Shown one piece after another: positions 1 through 4,189 of a DNA stretch of 5,143 nt (the first letter of the stretch is position 1; every line of letters starts with the position of its first letter). The position numbers and the translations under genes were made by a program. The DNA lies in NCBI GenBank assembly GCA_031267015.1, contig JAIRZW010000158.1:1-5143 (forward strand). The letters are read 5' to 3'. The notes beneath the pieces were generated by a model that had not been told where the DNA came from, ran no database searches, and was given only the letters and a program-made list of their open reading frames with translations. The DNA is from Heliobacteriaceae bacterium. Lineage in GTDB: Bacteria > Cyanobacteriota > Vampirovibrionia > Gastranaerophilales > Gastranaerophilaceae.

Positions 1-1
1 T

Positions 2-976
2 AAATTTATCAGAACATTTATTTTATTAATCTTTTTCATGCTATCGCTAACGTGCGCACACGCTCTGGTTTGCTTTGTATATATTAACGTTAAAAACAAC
101 GACTCTGCCGGAATGAAAAAATGGTTTGAAAACGGTGTCAGAAAGCTTCATCCGGAAATGAAAAAGCAGTTTGAAAAAAACGGGATTTACGATAATGTGA
201 ATCCCGACCCCGTGATTTTCTTTTGGGGTGATAAAAGCAAAGACGATTTAAAGTTTGTGGAAAATCAGCTCAATCTGATTAAGTCGCCTGCATTCTCAAG
301 CAAAGTGCGGCAAGTGCTTACGATGTTTCTGCATGACGCAATTTGGGTTCAAAAGCCGCACAACATGAATCCCATAATCACCGATTTAAACACTCTTGTC
401 AAAAGCGAACACGCAAAAGGCAATCAGGTAGTACTTTTTGGCTATTCTGCCGGAAGCTTTGTGACTTATGAATATATGTTCAATATGCTGCCATATGCGC
501 ACGGCGCCTGTCTTGCCGAAAACTGCATACCTGCGGACGTTCTCAAGGGTGTGGTGAACTTTGCCAGCCCGCTGCCGCTGTTCTACTCTGACATGGCGGA
601 TTATGAAAGCGCCTATCTTGCCGGAATGCTTAAATATATTCTTGAAAACGGAATTTTCTGGATTACGGTGAACTACCGCGAAGACCCGCTGGGATTCCCG
701 GCAATGGGGAATTTTACCAATGCGGAATTTGAAAAAATTACTAAAGTGGCGCTAGATTCGCCGTCCGGCTTTATTTTTGACAACTCCAAAACCCACAGCC
801 GCAGGCCGGTCGTGCTTACGCATACCTCATATTGGAGCACCAAAAATACTTTTGCCAAAGCCGTTGCCAAAACTTATCTTGAAGGCCGTAATTTCCGGTA
901 CGACCCTGAAGCGCAGGCGAAAATGCTCGAAAAACAAAAAAAATATGAAATTAAAGGAGGCAGCGATGAACTTTAG
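2..976 (+). CDS. Alpha/beta hydrolase with N-terminal membrane anchor (5' partial)
   Basis: A probable serine hydrolase (esterase or lipase-like); the substrate is unknown. The reading frame is open back to base 2, and the residues before the first ATG (base 38), KFIRTFILLIFF, continue into a hydrophobic stretch up to CFVYI. The true start therefore lies upstream and the protein has a signal anchor or signal peptide. Numbered from the ATG at 38, the nucleophile elbow is GYSAGS with Ser137, preceded by the strand VVLF. Likely triad partners are Asp216 (in REDPLGF) and His262 (in THTSYW), at plausible spacing. NFASPLP (174-180) fits the strand after the nucleophile helix. The tail (~290-312) is charged. 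The stop codon lies inside the next gene, an 11-base overlap that suggests translational coupling. The fold call is good from the elbow and the order of motifs. Asp216 and His262 are assigned by position only. Confidence 0.72.
   Translation, partial: KFIRTFILLIFFMLSLTCAHALVCFVYINVKNNDSAGMKKWFENGVRKLHPEMKKQFEKNGIYDNVNPDPVIFFWGDKSKDDLKFVENQLNLIKSPAFSSKVRQVLTMFLHDAIWVQKPHNMNPIITDLNTLVKSEHAKGNQVVLFGYSAGSFVTYEYMFNMLPYAHGACLAENCIPADVLKGVVNFASPLPLFYSDMADYESAYLAGMLKYILENGIFWITVNYREDPLGFPAMGNFTNAEFEKITKVALDSPSGFIFDNSKTHSRRPVVLTHTSYWSTKNTFAKAVAKTYLEGRNFRYDPEAQAKMLEKQKKYEIKGGSDEL
953..960 (+). promoter_or_regulatory. Shine-Dalgarno that fixes the start of the 192-aa gene
   Basis: AAAGGAGG, a near-perfect anti-16S match, lies inside the end of the hydrolase gene, five bases before the ATG at 966. 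It decides between that ATG and the upstream in-frame ATG at 777. Confidence 0.8.
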
Positions 977-1544
977 CGGCGGAGCGCAGTTTGATCCGGG
1001 ATTTATACGGCATCTGACGGCGTTTGTGCCGACGATTGAATACATGTATTCGACAATCGAACGGTTTAAAAACTTTGGCCAAAAAAAACTCCAATTCAAA
1101 ATGTTTTACCCGAAAATCCAAGCACTTTTGAGTAATTACATCGGGTTTTATCTGGGCTGCATGCTTTGGGCCGCTTATATCAAGGGACTGGACAACAAAC
1201 CCGTTTTGAATAACCTCTGCTTTGGCGGGGAATATTCAGAGGCCGAAAGCTTGGAAGAAGTTAATTTTGTCATTGAATATATTGACAAGTTTGCAAAAGA
1301 TGTTAAATATTATTTGGGACAAAACTTTTCTATTGACTCGTCAAGCAAAAATATTCTTGCTGCTTACGCGGAATTTCTGAAATTAAACCGCGGGTTTACG
1401 CAGGTTCAAACGACCAATGACTTGCTGCTCCCGGACAGCTTTAAGCCTCTGCACGAGCCGGAAGCGGTTTTGGCCGTTGTTGAAAAAGTTACGGAAACAG
1501 GCGACTTTACGCAGTTTTACAAGCTTTATGAGAAGTTATTATAA
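966..1544 (+). CDS. Hypothetical protein, 192 aa, coupled to the upstream hydrolase
   Basis: I do not recognise this protein. The ATG at 966 is chosen because a strong Shine-Dalgarno (AAAGGAGG, 953-960) lies five bases before it. An in-frame ATG at 777 would run through the hydrolase gene and has no such site. The protein begins MNFSGGAQFDPGFIRHL and looks mostly helical. It is rich in aromatic residues (many Tyr and Phe), with one hydrophobic stretch at about residues 53-72 (ALLSNYIGFYLGCMLWAAYI) that could be a buried or membrane-associated helix. No signal peptide is seen. A C-terminal helical part (about 96-140 and 164-192) is suggested by the Leu/Val/Lys/Glu pattern. The 11-base overlap with the hydrolase stop suggests that the two are translated together and act in the same process. 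nagZ follows after 50 bases and may share the transcript. Confidence 0.75.
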   Translation: MNFSGGAQFDPGFIRHLTAFVPTIEYMYSTIERFKNFGQKKLQFKMFYPKIQALLSNYIGFYLGCMLWAAYIKGLDNKPVLNNLCFGGEYSEAESLEEVNFVIEYIDKFAKDVKYYLGQNFSIDSSSKNILAAYAEFLKLNRGFTQVQTTNDLLLPDSFKPLHEPEAVLAVVEKVTETGDFTQFYKLYEKLL

Positions 1545-1550
1545 CCTTTT

Positions 1551-1590
1551 CCCCTCTCCCCTACGTGGGAGAGGGGTAGGGGAGAGGGGG
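1551..1590. repeat. CCCCTCTCCC-type palindromic repeat in front of nagZ
   Basis: The left arm CCCCTCTCCC (1551-1560) is perfectly complementary to GGGAGAGGGG (1567-1576) across the six-base loop CTACGT. A second right arm, GGGGAGAGGGG (1579-1589), pairs perfectly over 11 bases with 1551-1561. The two hairpins are mutually exclusive. Read in another frame the element gives SPLRGRGVGERG, a peptide style typical of mis-called ORFs over this widespread class of dispersed bacterial repeats (recalled, not searched). It fills nearly the whole gap between the 192-aa gene and nagZ. It supplies the in-frame stop TAG (1577-1579) before nagZ and the purine-rich tract where its ribosome site must lie. Confidence 0.75.
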
Positions 1591-1594
1591 GTTA

Positions 1595-2572
1595 ATGCAA
1601 TTAAAAACAAAGCTTTATCAGATGTTCATTCTCGGAACTGTTGGCGGGGGTTACAAAGCCGCGCTCAAACAGGGGCTCGGCGGAATGATATTTTTCACGT
1701 ATGACATCCAAAGCACTGAGCAGTTTACTGCGTTGGTTGAAGATATCCGCTCCGAGGCAAAAATCCCGCCATTTCTTTCAATCGACCAGGAAGGCGGCAG
1801 GGTTGAGCGCACTGAAAATATTCACCGCGGCAAAAAATACCTCTCCGCAAAATACGCTTTTACGGATTGCGGGCAGAGGGCCGAAGACTTTTTGCGCGCT
1901 CAAACCCAAGAAATCGCGCAGGAATTGAAAAGTTACGGCCTGAACCTGAATTTTGCGCCCTGTGTGGACGTAAACACCAACCCAAACAACCCGATTATCG
2001 GTGAACGCGCGTTTTCAGACAACCCCGAAGACGTTATTCGTGCTGAAAAAATTGTTGTGCAAACCTATCTTGACAACGGCATCATCCCTTGTTTAAAGCA
2101 CTACCCGGGCCACGGCGACGCGAACGCTGACAGCCACTTAACCCTTCCGACAATCGACAAAACGCTTGAGGAAATGCAGCCGCACCTTGCGCCTTTCGCC
2201 GCCGCCGTAAACGCCTCCCTTGCAAGGGGGGTCAGGGGGGATTTTATGATTATGGCCGGACACCTTCACTGCACTTGCTTTGACAAGGACGAAATCCCGG
2301 CGTCTTTGAGCAAAAATGCGCTTGATTATTTGCGAAATGAAATCGGTTTTGACAGTGTAATTATTTCAGACGACATGGTTATGCGCAGCGCAGACACGCC
2401 GGACGCGGTTGAACGCGGAATCCGCGCCGGGCTGAACATGTTCATCTACCGCAATTCAACCCCTGAAACAATCGAAATAATTGAAGCCCTCGCCCTCAAA
2501 GCCGAAAACGACCCGGAACTTCGTGAAAACATTGAAAAGTCTTATGAAAAAATCCGCAAAGCAAAGGGCTGA
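1595..2572 (+). CDS. nagZ: Glycoside hydrolase family 3, NagZ-type beta-N-acetylglucosaminidase
   Basis: NagZ removes N-acetylglucosamine from muropeptides (GlcNAc-anhydroMurNAc-peptides) in cell-wall recycling. With no signal peptide, this copy should be cytoplasmic. The 325 aa match the single-domain TIM-barrel NagZ size. Motifs in order: QMFILG (9-14), SIDQEGGRV (62-70), NFAPCVDVNTNP (119-130), GERAFSDNP (136-144), KHYPGHGDANADSH (168-181) and IISDDMVM (256-263). By comparison with characterised NagZ enzymes, Asp179 and His181 form the general acid/base dyad of the mobile loop, and Asp259 is the nucleophile. The start is forced: an in-frame TAG at 1577-1579 leaves the ATG at 1595 as the first possible codon. 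Oddity: residues about 208-215 (SLARGVRG) are encoded by a palindromic GC-rich insert and lengthen the segment before MIMAGH. The family is certain; the exact substrate is not proven. Confidence 0.92.
   Translation: MQLKTKLYQMFILGTVGGGYKAALKQGLGGMIFFTYDIQSTEQFTALVEDIRSEAKIPPFLSIDQEGGRVERTENIHRGKKYLSAKYAFTDCGQRAEDFLRAQTQEIAQELKSYGLNLNFAPCVDVNTNPNNPIIGERAFSDNPEDVIRAEKIVVQTYLDNGIIPCLKHYPGHGDANADSHLTLPTIDKTLEEMQPHLAPFAAAVNASLARGVRGDFMIMAGHLHCTCFDKDEIPASLSKNALDYLRNEIGFDSVIISDDMVMRSADTPDAVERGIRAGLNMFIYRNSTPETIEIIEALALKAENDPELRENIEKSYEKIRKAKG
2212..2241. repeat. Palindromic repeat fragment inserted in frame in nagZ
   Basis: The segment contains the perfect 12-base palindrome CCCTTGCAAGGG (2217-2228) followed by GGGTCAGGGGGG. 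This resembles the common dispersed repeats with CCCCCTTGA-type arms. It encodes SLARGVRG, which sits between the helix PFAAAVNA and the strand DFMIMAGHL. In E. coli NagZ (recalled) the matching Phe-to-IM distance is about six residues shorter. The exact element borders are not known. Confidence 0.5.
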
Positions 2573-2584
2573 TATAATCAGCCC
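2566..2584 (-). terminator. Hairpin over the nagZ stop; terminator of the 124-aa gene
   Basis: GGGCTGAT (2566-2573) and ATCAGCCC (2577-2584) form a perfect 8-base stem with a 3-base loop. On the minus strand it is followed by TTTGCTTTGCGGATTTTTT, a broken U-tract, so it fits best as the intrinsic terminator of the minus-strand 124-aa gene. On the plus strand no U-run follows, but the hairpin includes the nagZ stop codon (2570-2572) and could also slow plus-strand transcription. Confidence 0.55.
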
Positions 2585-2590
2585 GAAATC

Positions 2591-2600
2591 TGTGAGTAAA
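2591..2600 (+). repeat. TGTGAGTAA motif copy 1 (3' side of the 124-aa gene)
   Basis: TGTGAGTAAA on the plus strand, so the minus-strand RNA carries UUUACUCACA 16 bases after its stop and just before the terminator hairpin. It is the inverted partner of the copy at 3083-3091. Confidence 0.7.
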
Positions 2601-2616
2601 TGTTATTTATAAATCC

Positions 2617-2991
2617 TTAGATGAAGAACTTTCCAGCGCCTTTGGTGAAAAATTCTTCCATATTGTTTGTTGTTGTTAATTCGTCGATTCCGCGTTCCGC
2701 TGATGTTACGTTCGCAGCTATGCGCGCATAAACTTCTTTTGAAGGCATTGGAGCCTTAATCCCTGCCAGTGCGAAAAGCTGTGCAAGCTCTGCCGCGTCT
2801 TCTTTTGCTATCGCAGTTTTTACGATGTGGCGGCCAACATAAGAAGGCTGGTCAAGAAGTTTTGCGCCAAGTTCTTTTGTTTCAGGCTTCACAGCAGGTG
2901 CTTCCGCTTTTGCCGCCTGCGCCTGTTTAGCTTCTGTTTGAACTTCGATTTTTTTGCCTGTTCCAAAAATTAGGTTCTTTTTAATTTCCAT
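2617..2991 (-). CDS. Hypothetical protein, 124 aa
   Basis: I do not recognise this protein. The ATG at 2991-2989 has a GGAG (3004-3001) nine bases upstream. Residues 1-20 are basic and mixed (MEIKKNLIFGTGKKIEVQ). Residues 20-40 are a low-complexity Ala/Lys/Gln/Glu/Pro linker, and 50-105 look helical (KEDAAELAQLFALAGI and following). There is no signal peptide, membrane segment or Cys. The C-terminus carries NMEEFF (110-115) and ends GKFFI; NMEEFF resembles NLDSFF at the end of the neighbouring 135-aa protein. The gene lies alone between its own -10-like box and terminator, convergent with nagZ, in the same frame of untranslated sequences as its neighbour. A small cytosolic or exported accessory protein are both possible; nothing visible decides. 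Confidence 0.75.
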   Translation of the reverse strand: MEIKKNLIFGTGKKIEVQTEAKQAQAAKAEAPAVKPETKELGAKLLDQPSYVGRHIVKTAIAKEDAAELAQLFALAGIKAPMPSKEVYARIAANVTSAERGIDELTTTNNMEEFFTKGAGKFFI

Positions 2992-3000
2992 TTTTCCATT

Positions 3001-3082
3001 CTCCGATTGCTTGGTTGCTCGCTTTTAACGGCGTTTCGGTCTTTGCCTTCGCAAAGCCCTCCAGCCTCAGCTCGCAATCCGC
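3001..3082 (-). promoter_or_regulatory. Long, partly self-complementary 5' leader of the 124-aa gene
   Basis: About 80 bases of GC-richer sequence separate the motif copy at 3083-3091 from the start codon, whereas the neighbouring unit has only a short leader. On the minus strand GATTGC (3079-3074) is complementary to GCAATC (3010-3005), closing a ~75-base domain directly before the GGAG ribosome site. Inside it CTTTGC-GAAG-GCAAAG (3056-3041) forms a 6-base hairpin. The hexamer GCTCGC occurs twice as a direct repeat on the plus strand (3017-3022, 3070-3075). It could be an inserted dispersed repeat or a regulatory leader; no known riboswitch is recognised. Confidence 0.4.
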
Positions 3083-3091
3083 TTACTCACA
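3083..3091 (-). repeat. TGTGAGTAA motif copy 2 (5' side of the 124-aa gene)
   Basis: On the minus strand TGTGAGTAA starts three bases after a TATATT box (3100-3095), so it should be at or very near the RNA 5' end. It is the reverse complement of the motif in the same gene's 3' UTR (2591-2599), 9 of 9 bases. Confidence 0.7.
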
Positions 3092-3094
3092 TTA

Positions 3095-3100
3095 AATATA
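3095..3100 (-). promoter_or_regulatory. Candidate -10 box of the 124-aa gene
   Basis: TATATT on the minus strand, in a strongly AT-rich stretch (3092-3132). No convincing -35 hexamer is found 16-18 bases upstream (AAGTTT/AAAGTT). Support comes mainly from the matching position of TATAGC in the neighbouring unit, 3-4 bases before the same TGTGAGTAA motif. Confidence 0.4.
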
Positions 3101-3172
3101 TCGGTATTTTTTTAATAAACTTTAATGATTTTGCAAAATTCGCAGGGAATTTGTTACAAAAGTTAATATTAC

Positions 3173-3203
3173 GGAAAAACAAAAGGCAGACGGATGTCTG
3201 CCT
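3173..3203 (-). terminator. Intrinsic terminator of the 135-aa gene
   Basis: On the minus strand AGGCAGAC (3203-3196), loop ATCC, GTCTGCCT (3191-3184) form an 8-base stem followed by a T-rich tail (TTTGTTTTT). It lies just after the 3' UTR motif copy. This is a textbook rho-independent terminator and also insulates the 124-aa unit downstream. Confidence 0.85.
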
Positions 3204-3210
3204 CAAAATT

Positions 3211-3221
3211 TGTGAGTAAAA
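3211..3221 (+). repeat. TGTGAGTAA motif copy 3 (3' side of the 135-aa gene)
   Basis: TGTGAGTAAAA on the plus strand; the minus-strand RNA has UUUUACUCACA 20 bases after its stop. It is perfectly complementary over 11 bases to the 5' copy at 3678-3668. Confidence 0.75.
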
Positions 3222-3241
3222 TGTTTATTTAGAAAAACTTA

Positions 3242-3649
3242 TTATGCAAAGAAACTGTCAAGGTTCGCAAATCCATTGCTAGCTAATAGTGTTTCTGCAT
3301 TGCCTTTGGTTAATTCGCAGTCAATACAATGTTCAATTTCCGGTACATCTTCTGACATACGCGCTACTGATACAGACGGAAATGTCATATTTGGATTTGT
3401 ACGAAATTGTGCTAAATATCGGCAATCTTCAATGTTTTCTGCCTGACGCGCAGCTTCAACCTGTGCCCGGCCTTCAACTTCAAGTCCCTGTTGTGAACTT
3501 GCTTCAACTGTTTTAGATTCTGCAATCTGAACAGTACCATTGGTTATCCCAGTTGCCGTACCTAAAGATGATAATTGTGCCGGAATACTTCTAAAATTTC
3601 CTAGGCCTGGTAAATTTCTGCTAAAATTTGTGTAATCTTCAAATCCCAT
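3242..3649 (-). CDS. Hypothetical protein, 135 aa
   Basis: I do not recognise this protein. The ATG at 3649-3647 has a good Shine-Dalgarno AGGAGAG (3663-3657) seven bases upstream. The first ~45 residues are Gly/Ser/Thr/Asn-rich (GLGNFRSIPAQLSSLGTATG) and look flexible. Residues 50-80 are charged and probably helical. Three Cys are present: Cys76 and a Cys-x-x-Cys pair, HCIDC (107-111), which could bind a metal or form a disulfide. The protein ends NLDSFFA. There is no signal peptide or membrane segment. The gene is a single transcription unit with promoter, terminator and inverted flanking motifs, and is divergent from the solo LuxR-type regulator 236 bases away, which might control it. Base composition matches its AT-rich surroundings more than the nagZ run. 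Confidence 0.72.
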   Translation of the reverse strand: MGFEDYTNFSRNLPGLGNFRSIPAQLSSLGTATGITNGTVQIAESKTVEASSQQGLEVEGRAQVEAARQAENIEDCRYLAQFRTNPNMTFPSVSVARMSEDVPEIEHCIDCELTKGNAETLLASNGFANLDSFFA

Positions 3650-3667
3650 TGTTTGACTCTCCTATTG

Positions 3668-3678
3668 TTTTACTCACA
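3668..3678 (-). repeat. TGTGAGTAA motif copy 4 (5' side of the 135-aa gene)
   Basis: TGTGAGTAAAA on the minus strand, four bases after the TATAGC box and directly before the Shine-Dalgarno region. It is the inverted partner of 3211-3221, with an 11-base perfect match. Confidence 0.75.
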
Positions 3679-3682
3679 TTGT

Positions 3683-3712
3683 GCTATACTTTTTTTATCT
3701 TTCCTATGAAAA
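3683..3712 (-). promoter_or_regulatory. Candidate sigma-70-type promoter of the 135-aa gene
   Basis: On the minus strand TTTTCA (3712-3707, four of six to TTGACA), an 18-base spacer, then TATAGC (3688-3683, four of six to TATAAT). Predicted transcription begins within or beside the TGTGAGTAA motif, leaving a short leader of about 25-30 bases. Confidence 0.45.
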
Positions 3713-3764
3713 ATTGATTTCCATACTTATATAAAGTTTTTTAGTATATCAAAATTGCGTAGGT

Positions 3765-3785
3765 GATATATATTTTATATATATC
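3765..3785. repeat. AT-rich perfect inverted repeat in the divergent spacer
   Basis: GATATATAT (3765-3773), three T, ATATATATC (3777-3785): a 9-base perfect dyad in the middle of the 236-base spacer between the divergent 135-aa gene and the solo regulator. It could be a protein site or an easily melted segment. Nothing else in the spacer beyond the two promoters and two small dyads (AATGT-TT-ACATT at 3793-3804; see also 3818-3833) is recognised. Confidence 0.4.
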
Positions 3786-3817
3786 TGTTACAAATGTTTA
3801 CATTCTTGCCAAAAAAC

Positions 3818-3851
3818 CTAGCCACCTGGGTAGTATGACCGCGTATATATT
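3818..3851 (+). promoter_or_regulatory. Candidate promoter and operator-like dyad of the solo regulator
   Basis: A TATATT box (3846-3851) lies 35 bases before the ATG. Seventeen bases upstream, where the -35 hexamer should be, there is no TTGACA match. Instead there is the imperfect 16-base dyad CTAGCCACCTGGGTAG (3818-3833, six of eight pairs), about the size of LuxR/NarL-family sites. Its placement fits activation or autoregulation by the adjacent regulator; this is an inference. Confidence 0.35.
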
Positions 3852-3885
3852 CTGGTAACATGGACTTATCAGAAGGAAGTTTGAA

Positions 3886-4101
3886 ATGGATTACGGACGC
3901 CAAAATAATAAATTGACCGCACGAGAACTTGAAGTTCTTAAACTTATTGTACATGGCAAAAGCAACAGCGAAATTGCAAAAGACCTTAATATTACGCATC
4001 ACACTGTAAAGGCCCACGTCAGCTCGATTTTAAGAAAGTTTAACGTGGAAACCAGAGTGGAAGCCGTTATTGCCGCAATGCGGGCGAAAATAATTGACTA
4101 A
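3886..4101 (+). CDS. Solo LuxR/GerE-type helix-turn-helix regulator, 71 aa
   Basis: A transcription regulator consisting only of the LuxR-type DNA-binding domain. LTARELEVLKLI (10-21) is the first helix signature, GKSNSEIAKDLNI (24-36) the scaffold helix, and HHTVKAHVSSILRKF (38-52) the recognition helix and following turn. The C-terminal helix VEAVIAAMRAKI (58-69) is where the family dimerises. There is no receiver, PAS or autoinducer domain, and no earlier in-frame start with a ribosome site, so this is a complete small protein and not a fragment. The Shine-Dalgarno AAGGAAG (3873-3879) lies six bases before the ATG. Without a sensory domain it may be constitutively competent, controlled by its own level, or paired with a partner. 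It faces lepA (convergent) and diverges from the 135-aa gene, its most obvious candidate target. Confidence 0.9.
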   Translation: MDYGRQNNKLTARELEVLKLIVHGKSNSEIAKDLNITHHTVKAHVSSILRKFNVETRVEAVIAAMRAKIID

Positions 4102-4105
4102 CATA

Positions 4106-4180
4106 CGTCATGCCGGATTTATTCCGGCATCTCCGCGTAGCGGTCAATGCTTGAGACCCCGCAACAAGTGCGGGGTGACG
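4106..4180. repeat. Composite palindromic repeat with cloverleaf-like dyads
   Basis: The ends CGTCA (4106-4110) and TGACG (4176-4180) are inverted. Between them lie three hairpins: ATGCCGGA/TCCGGCAT (4110-4117, 4123-4130), CCGC/GCGG (4133-4136, 4140-4143) and ACCCCGCA/TGCGGGGT (4156-4163, 4169-4176). It matches the general style of ~75-base dispersed intergenic repeats with a CCGGA-type and a CCCCG-type arm known from many bacterial genomes (recalled). It fills the convergent gap between the solo regulator and lepA and, although it lacks U-tracts, may serve as a two-way transcription brake. Confidence 0.75.
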
Positions 4181-4189
4181 TGGAGGGGG

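Noticed and set aside
777..965. Upstream extension of the 192-aa gene to the ATG at 777
   Set aside because: It would lie entirely inside the hydrolase coding sequence, has no ribosome site, and gives a Pro/Lys/Arg-rich shadow-like sequence. The ATG at 966 has a near-perfect Shine-Dalgarno.
673..1099. Minus-strand ORFs of 65 and 90 codons under the hydrolase and 192-aa genes
   Set aside because: They overlap strongly supported genes on the other strand and show no domain or ribosome site.
1417..1704. Plus-strand ORF of 95 codons spanning the repeat before nagZ
   Set aside because: Its middle is a translation of the palindromic repeat (SPLRGRGVGERG) and the rest overlaps two real genes in other frames.
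3007..3219. Plus-strand ORF of 70 codons antisense to the leader and terminator region
   Set aside because: No ribosome site, and it runs through the complement of a leader, a promoter and a terminator hairpin. Its peptide looks like translated repeat.
2591..3678. CRP/FNR-type operators because TGTGA and TCACA occur
   Set aside because: The half-sites are hundreds of bases apart, not six, and lie at predicted RNA ends rather than upstream of promoters.
2591..3678. CRISPR array from the four motif copies
   Set aside because: The copies alternate in orientation, are only about 9-11 bases long, and are separated by genes and not by uniform short spacers.
3775..4017. Minus-strand ORF of 80 codons opposite the solo regulator
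   Set aside because: It overlaps the well-supported LuxR-type domain and has no recognisable feature.
4106..4180. tRNA or tRNA-like gene because of cloverleaf-like pairing
   Set aside because: No T-loop TTCRA, no proper anticodon or acceptor stem lengths and no CCA end. It fits a dispersed palindromic repeat.
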